64,000 nt of DNA from contig OZ023207.1 in assembly GCA_963995525.1 (NCBI GenBank), forward strand, positions 35,664,792 to 35,728,791, written 5' to 3'. A program made the position numbers and the translations under genes. The DNA is from Escarpia spicata. Taxonomy: Eukaryota > Annelida > Polychaeta > Sabellida > Siboglinidae. Under the pieces are notes generated by a model. The model did no database searches, was not told the DNA's origin, and saw only the letters and a list, made by a program, of their open reading frames with translations. Positions 53,646 through 64,000 of the stretch are shown here, one piece after another; position 1 is the first letter of the stretch; each line of letters begins with the position of its first letter.

Positions 53646-55405
53646 ATATATATGCATACATAGTTATATATACGCATATATATAAACATACTTATATACA
53701 TGCATATTAGTTACACAGTTTCATACATGCATACATAGATACGTACATGGCTACTTAGTTTCATGTATGCATTCATAGTTACATTGCTACGTAGTTACAT
53801 ACTTACATAATTACATAGTTACATAAATACACGCACCATACACAGCTACACAGTTAGACAATTACATACATTTACTTGTTTACATATTTATATACATCCA
53901 TACATAATTACATACTTACTTAAATGCATACACCATACACAGTGACATAGTTATATATTTACATATATAATTACATAGATACATACACACATGCATAGTT
54001 ACATTCATGATCGTATGTAAGTATGTATGCACAGGTATGTATGTATTTATGTATGCATGTATGTATCTAGGTAACTTTGTATATAATTAAGTATGCATGT
54101 AACTATGTATGCATGTATGTAACTATGTATGTATACATGTATGTATGCATGTATTTATGTATGCATGTGTGTATGTATGTATATATGTATGTATGTATGT
54201 ATGTATGTAAGTATGCATGTAATTAAGTGTGCATGTATATAACTACGTATGCATGTATGTAACTATGTATGCATATATGTGAAACTATGTATTAATGTAT
54301 GTAACAATGTAGGCATGTATGCAACTATATAACTACGTGTGCATGTATGTAACTATATATGCATGTATGTGGTTATGTAAATACGTATGCATGCATGTAA
54401 CTATGTATGCATGTATGTTGTTATGCTATGTAAATACGTAAGCGTGTTTATAACTACGTATGCATGTATGCAACTAGGTATGCATGTCTATACCAATATA
54501 TGTATGCATGTAACAATGTACGCTCTTATGTAACTATGTATGCATGTTTGTAATTGTGCAACTACGCTTTTAACTATGTAACAATTTATGCATGTAGATT
54601 ATTATGGTAACTAGGTGTGACGTATGTAAGTATGTAACTATGTATGCTTGAATGCAACTATATAAAAAACTAAGCATTCATGCATGTAACTATGTGAATG
54701 TCTAAGTTTGTAATTATATAATAAACTATGTAACTATGTAAATACTATGCTAGTATGTAACCATGTAACTATTATTATTAATTATTCATATATGCATGCA
54801 TGTAACTATGTAACTAGGTACACACATATATATCTATATATGCACGTATGTTACAATGTAACTAAATATGTAACTATGTATTATAGTGTTATGTATGCAT
54901 GTATGTATGTGTGCATGTAAGTATGTAAATATACATCCTTGTGTATAGCTATTTGACTACGTAAGTACGTATGCGTGTATATAATTATGTGTAATTTATG
55001 TATGCCTGTGTGTAAACATGTATGTTTGTATGTCGCTATGCATGCAAACTTTTATCTAAGTAACTATGTATGCATGTATGTAACCATGTATGCATGTATG
55101 TAGTTACACGTATACAAGTACGTAGCTACGTATGCATTTGTATAGCTATGCACCATACATATGCATATATACAAATATGTAACTATGTATGTATGCATGC
55201 ATGTAACTATGTAACTAGGTACGCATGCACATATATATATATATATATATATATGACGGGGTAACATAGTTATATATACGCATGCGTAGTTACGTAGTTA
55301 TATAGGTACACACAAGGATAAATAGTTCCATACTTACATATAAACATACATAATTGCATAGTTACATATAAAAACTATATATTACAAAGTAACATACACG
55401 CATTC

Positions 55406-55455
<50 letters not shown>
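53646..55455. repeat. Long TATG-type minisatellite with strand switches
   Basis: Units like GCATGTATGTAACTATGTAT (period about 20, with a 4-base substructure) fill about 1.8 kb. From 53,646 to about 53,995 the text is in the ACATACATAGTTACA orientation. From about 54,010 to 55,255 it is in the opposite one, and from about 55,260 to 55,400 it returns to the first. TA runs mark 55,238-55,254 and 55,408-55,462. Open frames are artefacts. Confidence 0.9.
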
Positions 55456-55467
<12 letters not shown>

Positions 55468-55972
55468 TCGCACTGGCCGCTGATGCGCTGACCCTAATTG
55501 GACACAGTTGTAGCTTGACCGTAGCAAGGTAATGGTTACCATTGATGGTTTTGAATCCTATACATCAAGAGGAGGAAAGAGAGTTGTCTTCTTCTCTATG
55601 TATCAACTATATATTGTATATATATATATATATATGTGTGTGTGTTTGAGGACATAGATTATATACTGTATAATCCAAACATGCATCATTTCATATTTAA
55701 TGCACAGCATTGTTGGATGTCTTCTTTATTGTATATTGGCCAACACTTCTCTGGAGTCAAACGGTTGAGGTTGGGTGTGCATGCTAATTTAGTTGTATAT
55801 AAAGAATTGATATGGTAAGGCATCTGTTTGTTTGTCTGATTGTTGGTTGTTCTAAGTTTTTTTTAACATTTCTGACATGCATCCCGTTTCTCTGGATGTG
55901 CATAATCATTGAGGCAAAAGCGAGCTGCCCATCTTTGAACAATTTCCATTTTATTGATGAAGACCTGAGTAT
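55456..55972. other. No gene recognised
   Basis: This includes a patch near 55,465-55,600 that is less AT-rich, a TA/TG run at 55,616-55,647, and weak plus frames (55,636-56,003). I recognise no family. Confidence 0.35.
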
Positions 55973-56712
55973 GAGTAGTAGTAGTAGTAAAAGCTTTATT
56001 TAATGATGGTGACCATGTCACGTTATATCGTGATTTTCAGTGGGCCATCTCACACTACATTCTTACATCAACATTTACACAGCTTTTATAAAATATACAA
56101 TTCACAACAATAAAAATATAAATAATATAGTAAATTAAATAAATGAAAATAAATTAAATAATAAATGATTAATATTACACTACAAATAAAACAACATCAT
56201 GAATACATTTACCAATTCTAGAAAGATTAAAGTCAATAATAATAGTCAATAAGATCAAGATGAATAAATTAAAACAATTCGTCATTTAAAATAAAAACTT
56301 ATTCAGGCATATCAATTGAAAAGTGCAAACAATTGTATACATCCTTCTTGAGAAATTTTAAAAAGACTGTTTTAAAGGTATCTACACTATTGGCATTCTG
56401 TATAGATTCCGGGATAGTGTCCCATAGTTTCGCACCCCTATAAGCAAATGTGCGCTGGCCTATGGCCAGGTTGTACTTGTGAACACGAATGTTTGTGCAG
56501 CCGCGGGTGTGATGATCGTGTACACTACTGTTTAATGTAAATAGGTGTGAAGTAACGTATGCGAACATCAATTGGCAACCATCCTAGAGAGCGAAATAGT
56601 GTCACTGTTGAAACTTGTCGCCGGTCTTTCACATTCAAAATTACACAGACATTAATTATATGTCTGTGTATACATTGATGAATGTTGCATGTGCATTGTG
56701 AACCATACAATT
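55973..56712 (-). pseudogene. CR1-like RT C-terminal fragment with 3' end, minus strand
   Basis: The minus strand reads RRQVSTVTLFRSLGWLPIDV (56,620-56,560), then, after a frame change, HHTRGCTNIRVHKYNLAIGQ, RTFAYRGAKLWDTIPESIQN and ANSVDTFKTVFLKFLKK. The order LGWLPI...R, then LP(or similar)...GxRxFxYxGxxLWNxLPxxI, then FKxxLKxxL is the C-terminus of CR1/Jockey-like proteins. The 3' UTR then runs to a TACTAC repeat (read on plus as AGTAGTAGTAGTAG at 55,976-55,990), the presumed 3' end. Confidence 0.8.
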
Positions 56713-57725
56713 TTGTATACTTTTGTTTTCAAATAATTTAAATTCTACTAATTATATAATGCATGTGCACTGTGATCATGTGATATAATTGGGGTATGTT
56801 TAATACACACCGTACACACATTTTCAAATGTTTTATTAAATAAATCGGCATTGCCATTATGCGCCATTACTGAGACTATTTTACTTCACGAAATGAGCAA
56901 AGTGCAGCCTAATAACCATATGATATTTATATATTTAATTATATCTAAGTATGCATGTGTACATTTCTGAATGTCTGCATGGGCATACGGATGTAAACAA
57001 AAGCCCAGTGCAGTCGAGCTCAGCTGTAAACATGCCAAATGGGTACGTGAGTGAACGAATATATCATAATTCGTGCAGGATTATATTCATTATACATTAA
57101 AGTACATCTACAAGAACACATTTATTATTTGTTGCTAAAATAATGTTAACTAACTTTAAACAAATCTCAATTATTTTAGCACCAAATATGTGTTTTTGCA
57201 GTTTGTACATTATTTGTGCTGAATGCAACTTACAACACATTGGTTTGCTAGCATTTATAAATATTTCCACATATATCCTTCTTCCAAATAACCAACATTC
57301 TAATAATGTTACACCCATCCCATCGCAAATATTCAAAATAAAGCTTGAAGACCGCGATTACATTACTATATTTAGAATAGTCTTCTGTAATACGCTAGCC
57401 CGATTAAGGTTAAATTAATGAGTTATTAGTTTTGCGCATGTTCTATAATTTTATTATATAAATGCAACGGTAATTGTTGTTCCACGTTGCACTTATTTGC
57501 TTCGTGTTTACAATGTGTTATCGTAACAGTATGACAACATTTACAATTAATTGATTTCGCGAGTGTCCTACTCAATATCATTCTAAATTTAACGCTAACT
57601 AATATAATCTGGATGAACGTACGTAAACGTAGGCATTTTTTCGCCCTTCCTAACATAACAAGCACTGATATCTCTCCACGAAAAACTGTACTTCCGGACA
57701 TGCGCATTAAGGGTCGATTCTGCAG
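56713..57725. other. No gene recognised
   Basis: Several 70-95-codon frames on both strands (57,143-57,418 plus; 57,426-57,707 minus) overlap each other and match nothing I know. No repeat copy was noticed. Confidence 0.35.
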
Positions 57726-58150
57726 TATTTTTCAGCTGCAGGATTTGTCTCTACATCTCTTCTTCTTGGTGATAATGTGGCTAAAGAAACGGTTGTCATT
57801 GATACCATATGTGCATATAAACTACGTGATATGTTAATTACAAATGGATCAAAACTTATTCATTGTTTATTTCACATTTCTCCACCCTTAATATTGTACC
57901 ATTCTGAAACTATAAGACATTTGTTAATTTATGATATTCTAGAACATAATATATACAAATATTCGAAATTTATGAACATGCCCTACTGAACACCAACATA
58001 TATGGGGGGGGGGGGGACACGAATTAGTTGTGTTATCCAGGAACCGGCTCATCGGACCCCGTAGTGTCCGGCTCAAATGTACATGCAAAACGAGTTATCT
58101 CAAAAAATAGACAAGCCTCTCTTAAAATCTGTTCCACGTATTGATAGAAA
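57726..58150 (+). repeat. Array repeat, isolated copy of the tail segment
   Basis: GTGATATGTTAAT and AACTTATTCATTGTTTATTT match 9,520-9,590. Further matches run to about 57,975 (ATATACAAATATT, then ACACCAACAT). A run of eleven G (about 58,004) follows. The coding text seen at 9,346-9,639 is not open here. Confidence 0.6.
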
Positions 58151-58159
58151 TGTATCCTT

Positions 58160-59010
58160 TGTTGTGAATATGTCATTACCAACAACATTGCATTACTAAT
58201 GGCAGTTGCATAAAGAAAACAAGAAAAACACGAAATATTTACAGATAAATATTTGATTCATTAAAATGCATAATACAATCGTGATAGTTTGCGCGCCGTT
58301 GGTGGCCCATAATTATTCAAATGACCGTGAGATTGTGAGTAGCTTGACCGGCTTCTACAACACTTTCTAAAATATACGACATGATAAGTGTTAACATCAT
58401 TAAAGGGGTAGCTCAAAGCTCCCCTGTGATCATGGGTCCCAACCTTCCCTTATTTAGCGATCCTGGACACCTTTTCTCTTCTGGAAATTTGACGACGGCA
58501 ATGGATTATGTAAATTGAGAGTATTACCTGGAAAAGGACATATGTACTCCCTGCAATTAGGCCCACAATGACACAACACACAATTACAATCGATATGTAA
58601 AACATCAAAGACGGCCAGACCAGAATGCAGTCATACGTATGCAGCACCATTGAATAATGCATATAAATTAGAAGTCACCCTCATCAGATAGGCATGACAC
58701 TCAGTACATATTGTTTCGATAATGTGTCAGCTTCTTCTTGTTATATATTGATATCATATGATTATATGTGAAAGAAGCGTTTGGCGGACACTGCTAAGAG
58801 AACTTAAAACAGAAAATATTGTAATATACAACGGGATTCCTGTAATCAACTACTATAGGTGAAAGAACCAATAGTCAAACTATTGTCACAGAACGGACCA
58901 GATGCCATCCTGACAAATTCTGTCTTATAATTTATGTTCCAGCAGTTAGTAATTACCGCTTCAACTGGCATATGGATGATTGCAAACAGAACAATGTCTA
59001 CTGGTTCGTT
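58160..59010 (+). repeat. Array repeat and block C, isolated copy
   Basis: Block C (CACGAAATATTTACAG, GCGCGCCGTTGG, AGCTCAAAGCTCCCC) is followed by the TTCTGGAAATTTGAC and AATGCATATAAATTAGAAG blocks and by QLVITASTGIWMIANR at about 58,940. The order agrees with unit 2 of the main array, 45 kb away. Confidence 0.65.
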
Positions 59011-59177
59011 AAATATGGCCTATGTTGTTGCCACAGATCGTGCGACACGAGCGGGAAAGAAGTCTTCCTCGCACAAAAATTAATTAGTCTTACCCCAGCG
59101 ACCAAGATGATTGACAACTAAGAGAAATATGACATTGTTGCTAGGCGACCACCGTCTTCGTAATATATACGAATAAA

Positions 59178-59465
59178 ACAACAAAATCCTGACTCATTCA
59201 ATAAATGTAAAATTGCGGATCCGAATGAAAACTACAATATACCTCGAAGAAATTGTTACTGTAGCTATGGATACATTGCTACGTATTAAACTAATTAAAG
59301 TTAACAAATATTAACATAAAAAACTACTTGGATTACCAAGGGCTTTATTATGTTAATAAAGTTTAGAAACAAGTTGTATTCGATAATGAAACAGACTCCC
59401 ATAAATACAGAGCATTATCAAAAACTGACACGAAACATTAATGTTGTTCAAAACCTCTTTGAATA
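59178..59465 (+). pseudogene. CR1-like linker fragment, plus strand
   Basis: QQNPDSFNKCKI, DPNENYNI, and then TTWITKG and LIKFRNKLYSIMKQTPIN match the QQNPDSLNKFK, DPNENYNILDEIV, TPWITKG and SIKFRNKLYSRMK text of the minus-strand element at 33,170-36,472. It is a fragment of the same family, with the RT lost. It runs into the interleaved inverted repeats at 59,429. Confidence 0.8.
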
Positions 59466-59612
59466 TATATATATATATATATATTCTCATAACAAATGTT
59501 CTTTTAGGGATGATGTACATATATATATATATTCAAAGAGGTTTTGAACAACATTAATGCTTCGTGAAACTGGCCTGTACATCATCCCTAAAAGAACATT
59601 TGTTATGAGAAT
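59429..59612. repeat. Two interleaved inverted repeats (A-B-A'-B')
   Basis: A 59,429-59,463 pairs with A' 59,532-59,566 (35 bases, one mismatch). B 59,483-59,519 pairs with B' 59,576-59,612 (37 bases, perfect). TA runs separate A from B and B from A'. Confidence 0.9.
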
Positions 59613-60229
59613 ATCCTCAGTTATTTATTCTGCCCACAGCATTTGTTTTCACACATCCCATATTTATGTTGATTCGTAACTCGTTTGTATAATGAAGGAA
59701 CATGTTAAACTAATAGTTAACAATAATTCCAACTGTCCAAAGTGTTTCCTTGAAAGTTATGTACTTTTAATAAGTGTCCTCTGCGGTTTCGAAATGTTGG
59801 AAATTTCTTTCACAGTACGTTGCCAGTTCCTTTCGGAAGACATACTACCAGTTGTCTTCTTTCTAACATGTGTACTACTCGGCATGCTAATGGAATGTCT
59901 GTTACGAGCTCTATATTAGAATCAAAATAAAAACGTTTTGCTTTTATGCGGTCTGTTCCCATCAGATTCCGAAGATGTCTGGCGAATTTCTCAATGACTG
60001 ATGTGGTGGAAACATGTTTTTCGATTGTTAAATACTTCTCCCTCAATCAATGATCACATTTCACTGTAGTTTCCGCCACCCTCTCCCACCACGCATCTGT
60101 CGCTGTGCAGTGCCCACAAAATCCCGTCAGATATACTTCCACACGGTCCCCTCATCTCAGTCGTGATCTTCCTTTTCTCCTACACGAGATGTTTTGGAAA
60201 TGCTAACGTGTCCATACCACTTTGTATGC
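59613..60229. other. No gene recognised
   Basis: A plus frame (59,692-59,919) with two hydrophobic stretches and an opposing minus frame (60,046-59,810) overlap. Neither resembles a family I know. A C-rich stretch follows at 60,060-60,180. Confidence 0.35.
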
Positions 60230-60650
60230 AGCGTATACAGCTAATCTTACGTAAATATATGTTCTGCTTAGTCACCAGGTGACAGCAAGGACGTCGCATC
60301 TTCCCGTAGCTGCTGCCAGTGCGGAAGTTGTAGGCACACAAGTACATATGATAACGATACAGCTGAGTGACATCCGCCTAATTAGAAGACAGCACTTGGC
60401 GACCCGCTGTATATTGTGTGGCCATTCTGTCTGCTAATCTATTGTGATTGATGGTACTAACTTGTTACAAGCTTTATCGTCCGTATTTGATTCGCTCTAT
60501 TGTGCCTTTCAATATTTACTAAGCGATTATTAACTTCCTCCGACGAACCGACTCGTTATTTTGTCTTTTTGTGTTGAGATGTCGTCTTCTGGAAAGTTGA
60601 TTGCAGTCCGTGTAAATTTTATATTCCCTGCATTTAGTCCAATCCCGGTC
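60230..60650 (+). repeat. Array repeat block, isolated diverged copy
   Basis: AGTCACCAGGTGACAGCA, then AATTAGAAGACAG, then TTGTGATTGATG and TTATCGTCCGTATTTG follow the order of the main array (about 28,255-28,900). No coding remnant is seen. Confidence 0.55.
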
Positions 60651-61179
60651 CAATTAGTAATTTATCTACCATTTCGTGGGGGCCGATCGTTACACAAATT
60701 AAAACGTATGTAGCACCACTGACAGTCATCAAAACATTTTTAATAATAATAACAATAATCGCACGAAAGGTCATAGCATAGCCACACGTAATGGCGTCAC
60801 ATTGCCGTTGCTCTCAGGTATCAAGTGGTCTTCACAATGAGACTCGTTGATCAAATGTCTAGTGAAATGTTGGTTATTATTGGCTTCGCGCAAGTGACAT
60901 CAACGTATGAATAATGTTGTTTCATACTTTGCAGTGAAGCAGCTTAGCGACATATTTTGGGAATATGGGGACACATCGGATATATTCAGCAAATGTTTTC
61001 CATTTCTGGCCTTATGTTAGTAATTTAACATGTTGCACAGTATCAGCTGTATGCTTAGATGTATCTATATCGCACATTAACCAAACTATGCAGTTTTACT
61101 ACATTTCTACGTTGGATATGGATACAATGTTGTTAACACTACTAAATGTTTCTGTCTCTGCTTCGTTATGTTATTAGCT
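60651..61179. other. No gene recognised
   Basis: AT-rich sequence. A 70-codon plus frame (60,965-61,177) is not recognised. Confidence 0.3.
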
Positions 61180-61705
61180 TTGAATTTTTGATCGGAGTCA
61201 GGTATTGCGTGGGGTTTACTCCATTGAGCCGAAATGCACCTTTATTGTATGTGCAGCGTGTACATGTTGGGGAGGACCTCGGTGTTGGTCACTTGGTCTC
61301 TCCAAGAGATCCCCAAAATTCGCCGCAGATATCGTAGATGGAAGTTGTTGTCTTCTCTTGTTTGGCGTATGATACCCAGGTCTCACTGCCATACAGCAGT
61401 GTACTGATGACACAGGCGTTTTACACTGCCGTTTTTGTCGTGACTACTAGTTTTGAGTTTTCCCCGACACGTGTGGTAAGACGAGCAAGAGTGGATGCAG
61501 CTTTCCCTATGCGTCTGTTGATTTCGGTGTCCAGGGAGAGGCTATCACTGATAGAAGACCCCAGGTAAGTGAACTGTGAACAGCTTCCAATTCGTAGTTG
61601 TCAATGGTGATGATTGGAGGTGCATCCACGTCCTGACCCAACACGTTTGTCTTTTTCAGACTTATGGTAAGCCCGAAGAAAGCAAAGTTCTGCTGCTGAG
61701 TAATA
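61180..61705 (-). pseudogene. Non-LTR RT C-terminal region, minus strand (same type as the 3.5-kb endonuclease)
   Basis: The minus strand reads FFGLTISLKKTNVLGQDVDA, PPIITIDNYELEAVHSS, then, in another frame, SLSLDTEINRRIGKAASTLA, RLTTRVGENSKLVVTTKTAV, YNACVISTLLYGSETWVSYA, KQE and ILGISWRDQVTNTEVL. This is the post-catalytic part of the RT that usually accompanies the endonuclease type at 3,508-4,392 (the so-called craniofacial-development-protein-2-like elements). There are at least three frame changes and an in-frame stop where the family has Tyr (AVYN; here TAA). It is a dead fragment, on the opposite strand to the endonuclease. Confidence 0.8.
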
Positions 61706-62385
61706 TGTATATATTACTTGGAGGCTCAGGATAATAGAATACAACATAAATCGTGAGTACAATTTGATATTTTCTTACATTTTCTATATAATACAGTTTA
61801 TATCGTGAAGTTTTACGAAGCTGTGGCATGCATTTATATTATTATTATCATTTGCCCGGATGCAGAGTACCCGTCTTGGCAGCAAGTATTCCGGTCCGTT
61901 TTAATATAATTTTTTTATACGTATTAATGGCATGTAAGTAACCAAACTGATGGATGCAGTTGTTCTATAAACACACATGGAACCTATTACGTGCACTACC
62001 AATAGTGATGATGTTGCGGATTTAAGTGATTTATGAACATTTATTTATTTGGCCATGTCATGTCTGTTCCAGACTGCAGTGCTGTTCCTGAAGCGTATAC
62101 GACTACGATTGCACATTGACATTAGGTTGTTTCAATTAGATCTGGAATACTGTTGCTGTTGATGTCATGTGATCTTGATACCACATCGCTTCCCGAATGT
62201 CGTGGTTTTATGTATTTAAAGACGTTGGATGTGTCTTGAAATTCTACCTGAATGTGTGCCACTGACTGAACTGCCACGGTCTGATGTGCATGGCTATAAA
62301 TATACTTGCCATTCTTCTGGGAATTATTGCTTACAGCAGGAATGTATTGATAAACATTGGCAATGGACTTTACCCTGGTCATGTC
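61706..62385. other. No gene recognised
   Basis: AT-rich stretch. A long minus-strand frame (62,469-62,122) is open for 115 codons but shows no family features. Confidence 0.35.
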
Positions 62386-62389
62386 AGTG

Positions 62390-62650
62390 GGGTTTACCCC
62401 GTATCTCGACAAGTCAAGCGTGCAAGCACTCGCCGCGGTTGTAGATCTGGCAGGCTCAAAAAAGACCAATTCGTGTAGTTGTAAACCGTTGCGTCACGTC
62501 GGCTTCCGCCAACCGGAAAACAAGGATAACAACACGTAACCTCTTTTCCGTGAACAATGTCACCTCCGATGGGATCGGGCGTCCGTGTATCGCTAAATTG
62601 AATGTGCATTGCTTCAATGTACATTTCGAGGCTATATTTGGCGGAGATAG
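62390..62650 (+). pseudogene. Possible N-terminal leader of a CR1-like ORF2
   Basis: The plus strand reads VYPVSRQVKRASTRRGCRSG and, in an adjacent frame, RPIRVVVNRCVTSASANRKT and RNLFSVNNVTSDGIGRPCIA with KLNVHCFN. A basic RRGxRxGR, then RPIxVVxxR, then RNLxxVxx, KLNVxxxNV order is typical of the stretch before the first endonuclease motif in CR1-like proteins. The endonuclease motifs themselves are not present. This is an inference from pattern only. Confidence 0.35.
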
Positions 62651-63340
62651 ATTGTAGAAATTGGTTGTGCAGAAAAATTGATAAACAAGTGGAATTACTG
62701 ATTGATAAGTATAATGTTTGCTTAATATCATTCATACAGTAGCAGTAAACATATATTGAGTAGCAGTTGTGTTTAAAGTTAGTTAGATAACATATTTTAG
62801 AACACTTTAGTCTAGTGAGTGGTGATAGGGTAAGTTAGCCTACGATAAGTTTGTAAACAAGATTTAACAAACCTCATTATGTGATAGAATATATAGGTGA
62901 TAAAGTAACAAACATAAAACTACTTAAATAAGATAATATATGTGTAAGCCAGTACTTGCTAGACATCTTGATTAGGTAGCTTTGTTGTTCAAATTAAGCA
63001 TTTGCGATAACCGGGCGAACTAAGTTTATGTAGCTAGTGTCCCACGTATTCGCGAGGGCGCGGTATAACCTAAATAAATAAGGCAGTCTACCTTAAAGAA
63101 ATTCATTGTATTTAAATTAGGTCATTACTGGTAACGTTAGCATTTCTGATAGGATAGATAGTCAGCTGTGACTATAACCAAAAACTGTAACCGAAATAAA
63201 CAAGGCAATCTTACCCAAAGTGTAACATTTGTGCACAGTAAATCTTCTTAAAGACTACATAGACAGTAAATAGTGTAAACACAGTTGACTAAACTATCTT
63301 AAATAGCTAATTAGATTATTATTATTAAATAAATTCTGAT
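62651..63340. other. Upstream sequence of the CR1 ORF1; no gene recognised
   Basis: AT-rich sequence with many short Lys/Asn-rich frames. It may include the 5' UTR of the CR1-like element whose ORF1 begins at 63,341. Confidence 0.4.
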
Positions 63341-63799
63341 ATGACGCCTTGCAAGCGGCAAGTCAAGAAAAAGAGACACTTGGTGTGTGACGACTTACAT
63401 AGTTGGGTGGATTTTGCCCTATCAGGCTGTGGGAAGTCATGAGCAGAGACCAAGGAAGAGGGATTTACTTTTCAGTGCGTGGGATGTTGGAAGGTGGAAT
63501 GGCTGGAGAAGGAGGTAGCTAGGTTGGTAGATATTGTGAAGGGGATGGAGATGAGAATCAGCAAGGAGAGAGACGAGAGGGAGAGAGTTGGGAATACTGT
63601 GAGACGGAAAGAGCAGAGTAGTGGCAAGAAGACCGAGGAAAGGAGACTGAGGGGAGGGAAGGTGATCGAAGGGGAAGAAATTGGAGGATCGACGGCAGGA
63701 AATGTGACAAGCGTGAAGGTGACAGGGGAGAAAGTGACCGTAGAGAAAGAGGTAGGAGGGAAAAAGAGACGGAAGAGTACAAAATATACAGACAGTTAA
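63341..63799 (+). pseudogene. CR1-like ORF1, PHD-like zinc finger and coiled-coil part
   Basis: ATG at 63,341 opens MTPCKRQVKKKRHLVCDD, then LHSWVDFALSGCGKS, an in-frame TGA (63,440), and EEGFTFQCVGCWKVEWLEKE. The C-x-x-L-H-x-W, C-G and F-x-C-x-x-C spacing is a degraded PHD-type finger, as known from ORF1 of CR1-like elements. A heptad-like helix (WLEKEVARLVDIVKGMEMRI) and a highly charged Lys/Glu/Gly-rich linker follow to 63,797. The TGA stands where a Trp is usual. The function in the element is thought to be RNA or chromatin association. Confidence 0.65.
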
Positions 63800-64000
63800 T
63801 GAGGAAGTTAAAGAAGACAAGAGTCGAACAGACTATTCTCTCAGGAATGTTGCCAGTAATGGGAGGAATGGGGCCAACATATAGAAACTGCAAGAGGATG
63901 GCAATCAACGCACTAGTTGAGCAGGTGTGTAAAGAAGAGGGGGTGGGATTCGTAGATTTATGTGGACATTTTGTTGGGAGGGAAGATATGTACATGCGAG
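63772..64000 (+). pseudogene. CR1-like ORF1, SGNH esterase part, cut by the window edge
   Basis: In the frame starting at 63,772 the text reads EEYKIYRQLMRKLKKTRVEQ, TILSGMLPVMGGMGPTYRNC, KRMAINALVEQVCKEEGVGF, VDLCGHFVGREDMYMR and continues past the end of the window. ILSGxLPV...RN...INxxVxxxCxxEGVGFVDLWxxFxGRxDMYxRDGxHL is the C-terminal block of the SGNH esterase in ORF1 of CR1-like elements; the Asp-x-x-His of the catalytic site would lie just beyond 64,000. It is in a different frame from 63,341-63,799, so at least one frame change separates it from the PHD part. Confidence 0.75.

Noticed and set aside
57143..57707. Two opposing frames of about 90 codons
   Set aside because: They do not resemble any family and lack repeat or splice support; chance open frames of this size are expected in 64 kb.
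62122..62469. 115-codon minus-strand frame
   Set aside because: It has no recognisable motif and lies opposite the better supported CR1-like leader text.

Overview
The window reads as repeat-dense, AT-rich DNA from a metazoan nuclear genome. I see no operons, ribosome binding sites or dense ORFs. Instead there are CR1/Jockey- and RTE-type non-LTR retrotransposon fragments, tyrosine-recombinase (Ngaro/DIRS-like) elements, a Tc1 element, a tRNA-derived repeat, long dinucleotide microsatellites and minisatellites. This mixture is common in marine invertebrates such as molluscs, annelids and lancelets. The sequence alone does not let me name the species.

Layout. 1-5,000: mostly unique AT-rich DNA with a GA-rich tract and a broken endonuclease of a non-LTR retrotransposon. 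5,000-17,600: a tandem array of diverged units of about 3 kb, then shorter ones, carrying decayed but recurrent coding segments of an unrecognised membrane protein family. 17,640-20,092: three different tandem-repeat fields. 20,769-32,640: a duplicated block of about 3.5 kb (copies at 20,769 and 27,969) with RT tails, CR1 RT remnants and an integrase fragment. 31,785-33,140: a tRNA-derived repeat and a tyrosine recombinase. 33,170-36,472: a nearly full-length, degenerate CR1-like element on the minus strand. 37,200-40,430: ORF1 and RT pieces, palindromes and an Ngaro-like split-direct-repeat element. 40,880-45,870: the least repetitive part, with a promoter-like region, two candidate exons and the one substantial host-type gene, a membrane-anchored SGNH/GDSH esterase-like protein split by a frame change. 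46,150-49,078: a CR1-like RT interrupted by a DNA transposon with 172-bp terminal inverted repeats. 49,092-55,440: RT pieces and a long TATG-type minisatellite invaded by a Tc1 element and by a second element with 253-bp direct repeats. 55,973-64,000: more CR1 fragments, further copies of the array repeat, an interleaved inverted-repeat structure, and at the right edge the ORF1 of a CR1-like element with PHD-like and esterase segments.

How it fits together. Most of the window is a nested history of insertions: CR1 inside the array repeat, a TIR element inside CR1, Tc1 inside a minisatellite, and a tyrosine-recombinase element inside a palindrome. No intact autonomous element or multi-gene system was found. 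The least explained features are the array-borne membrane-protein family and the 1.7-kb TIR element with a 40-bp repeat inside its ends.
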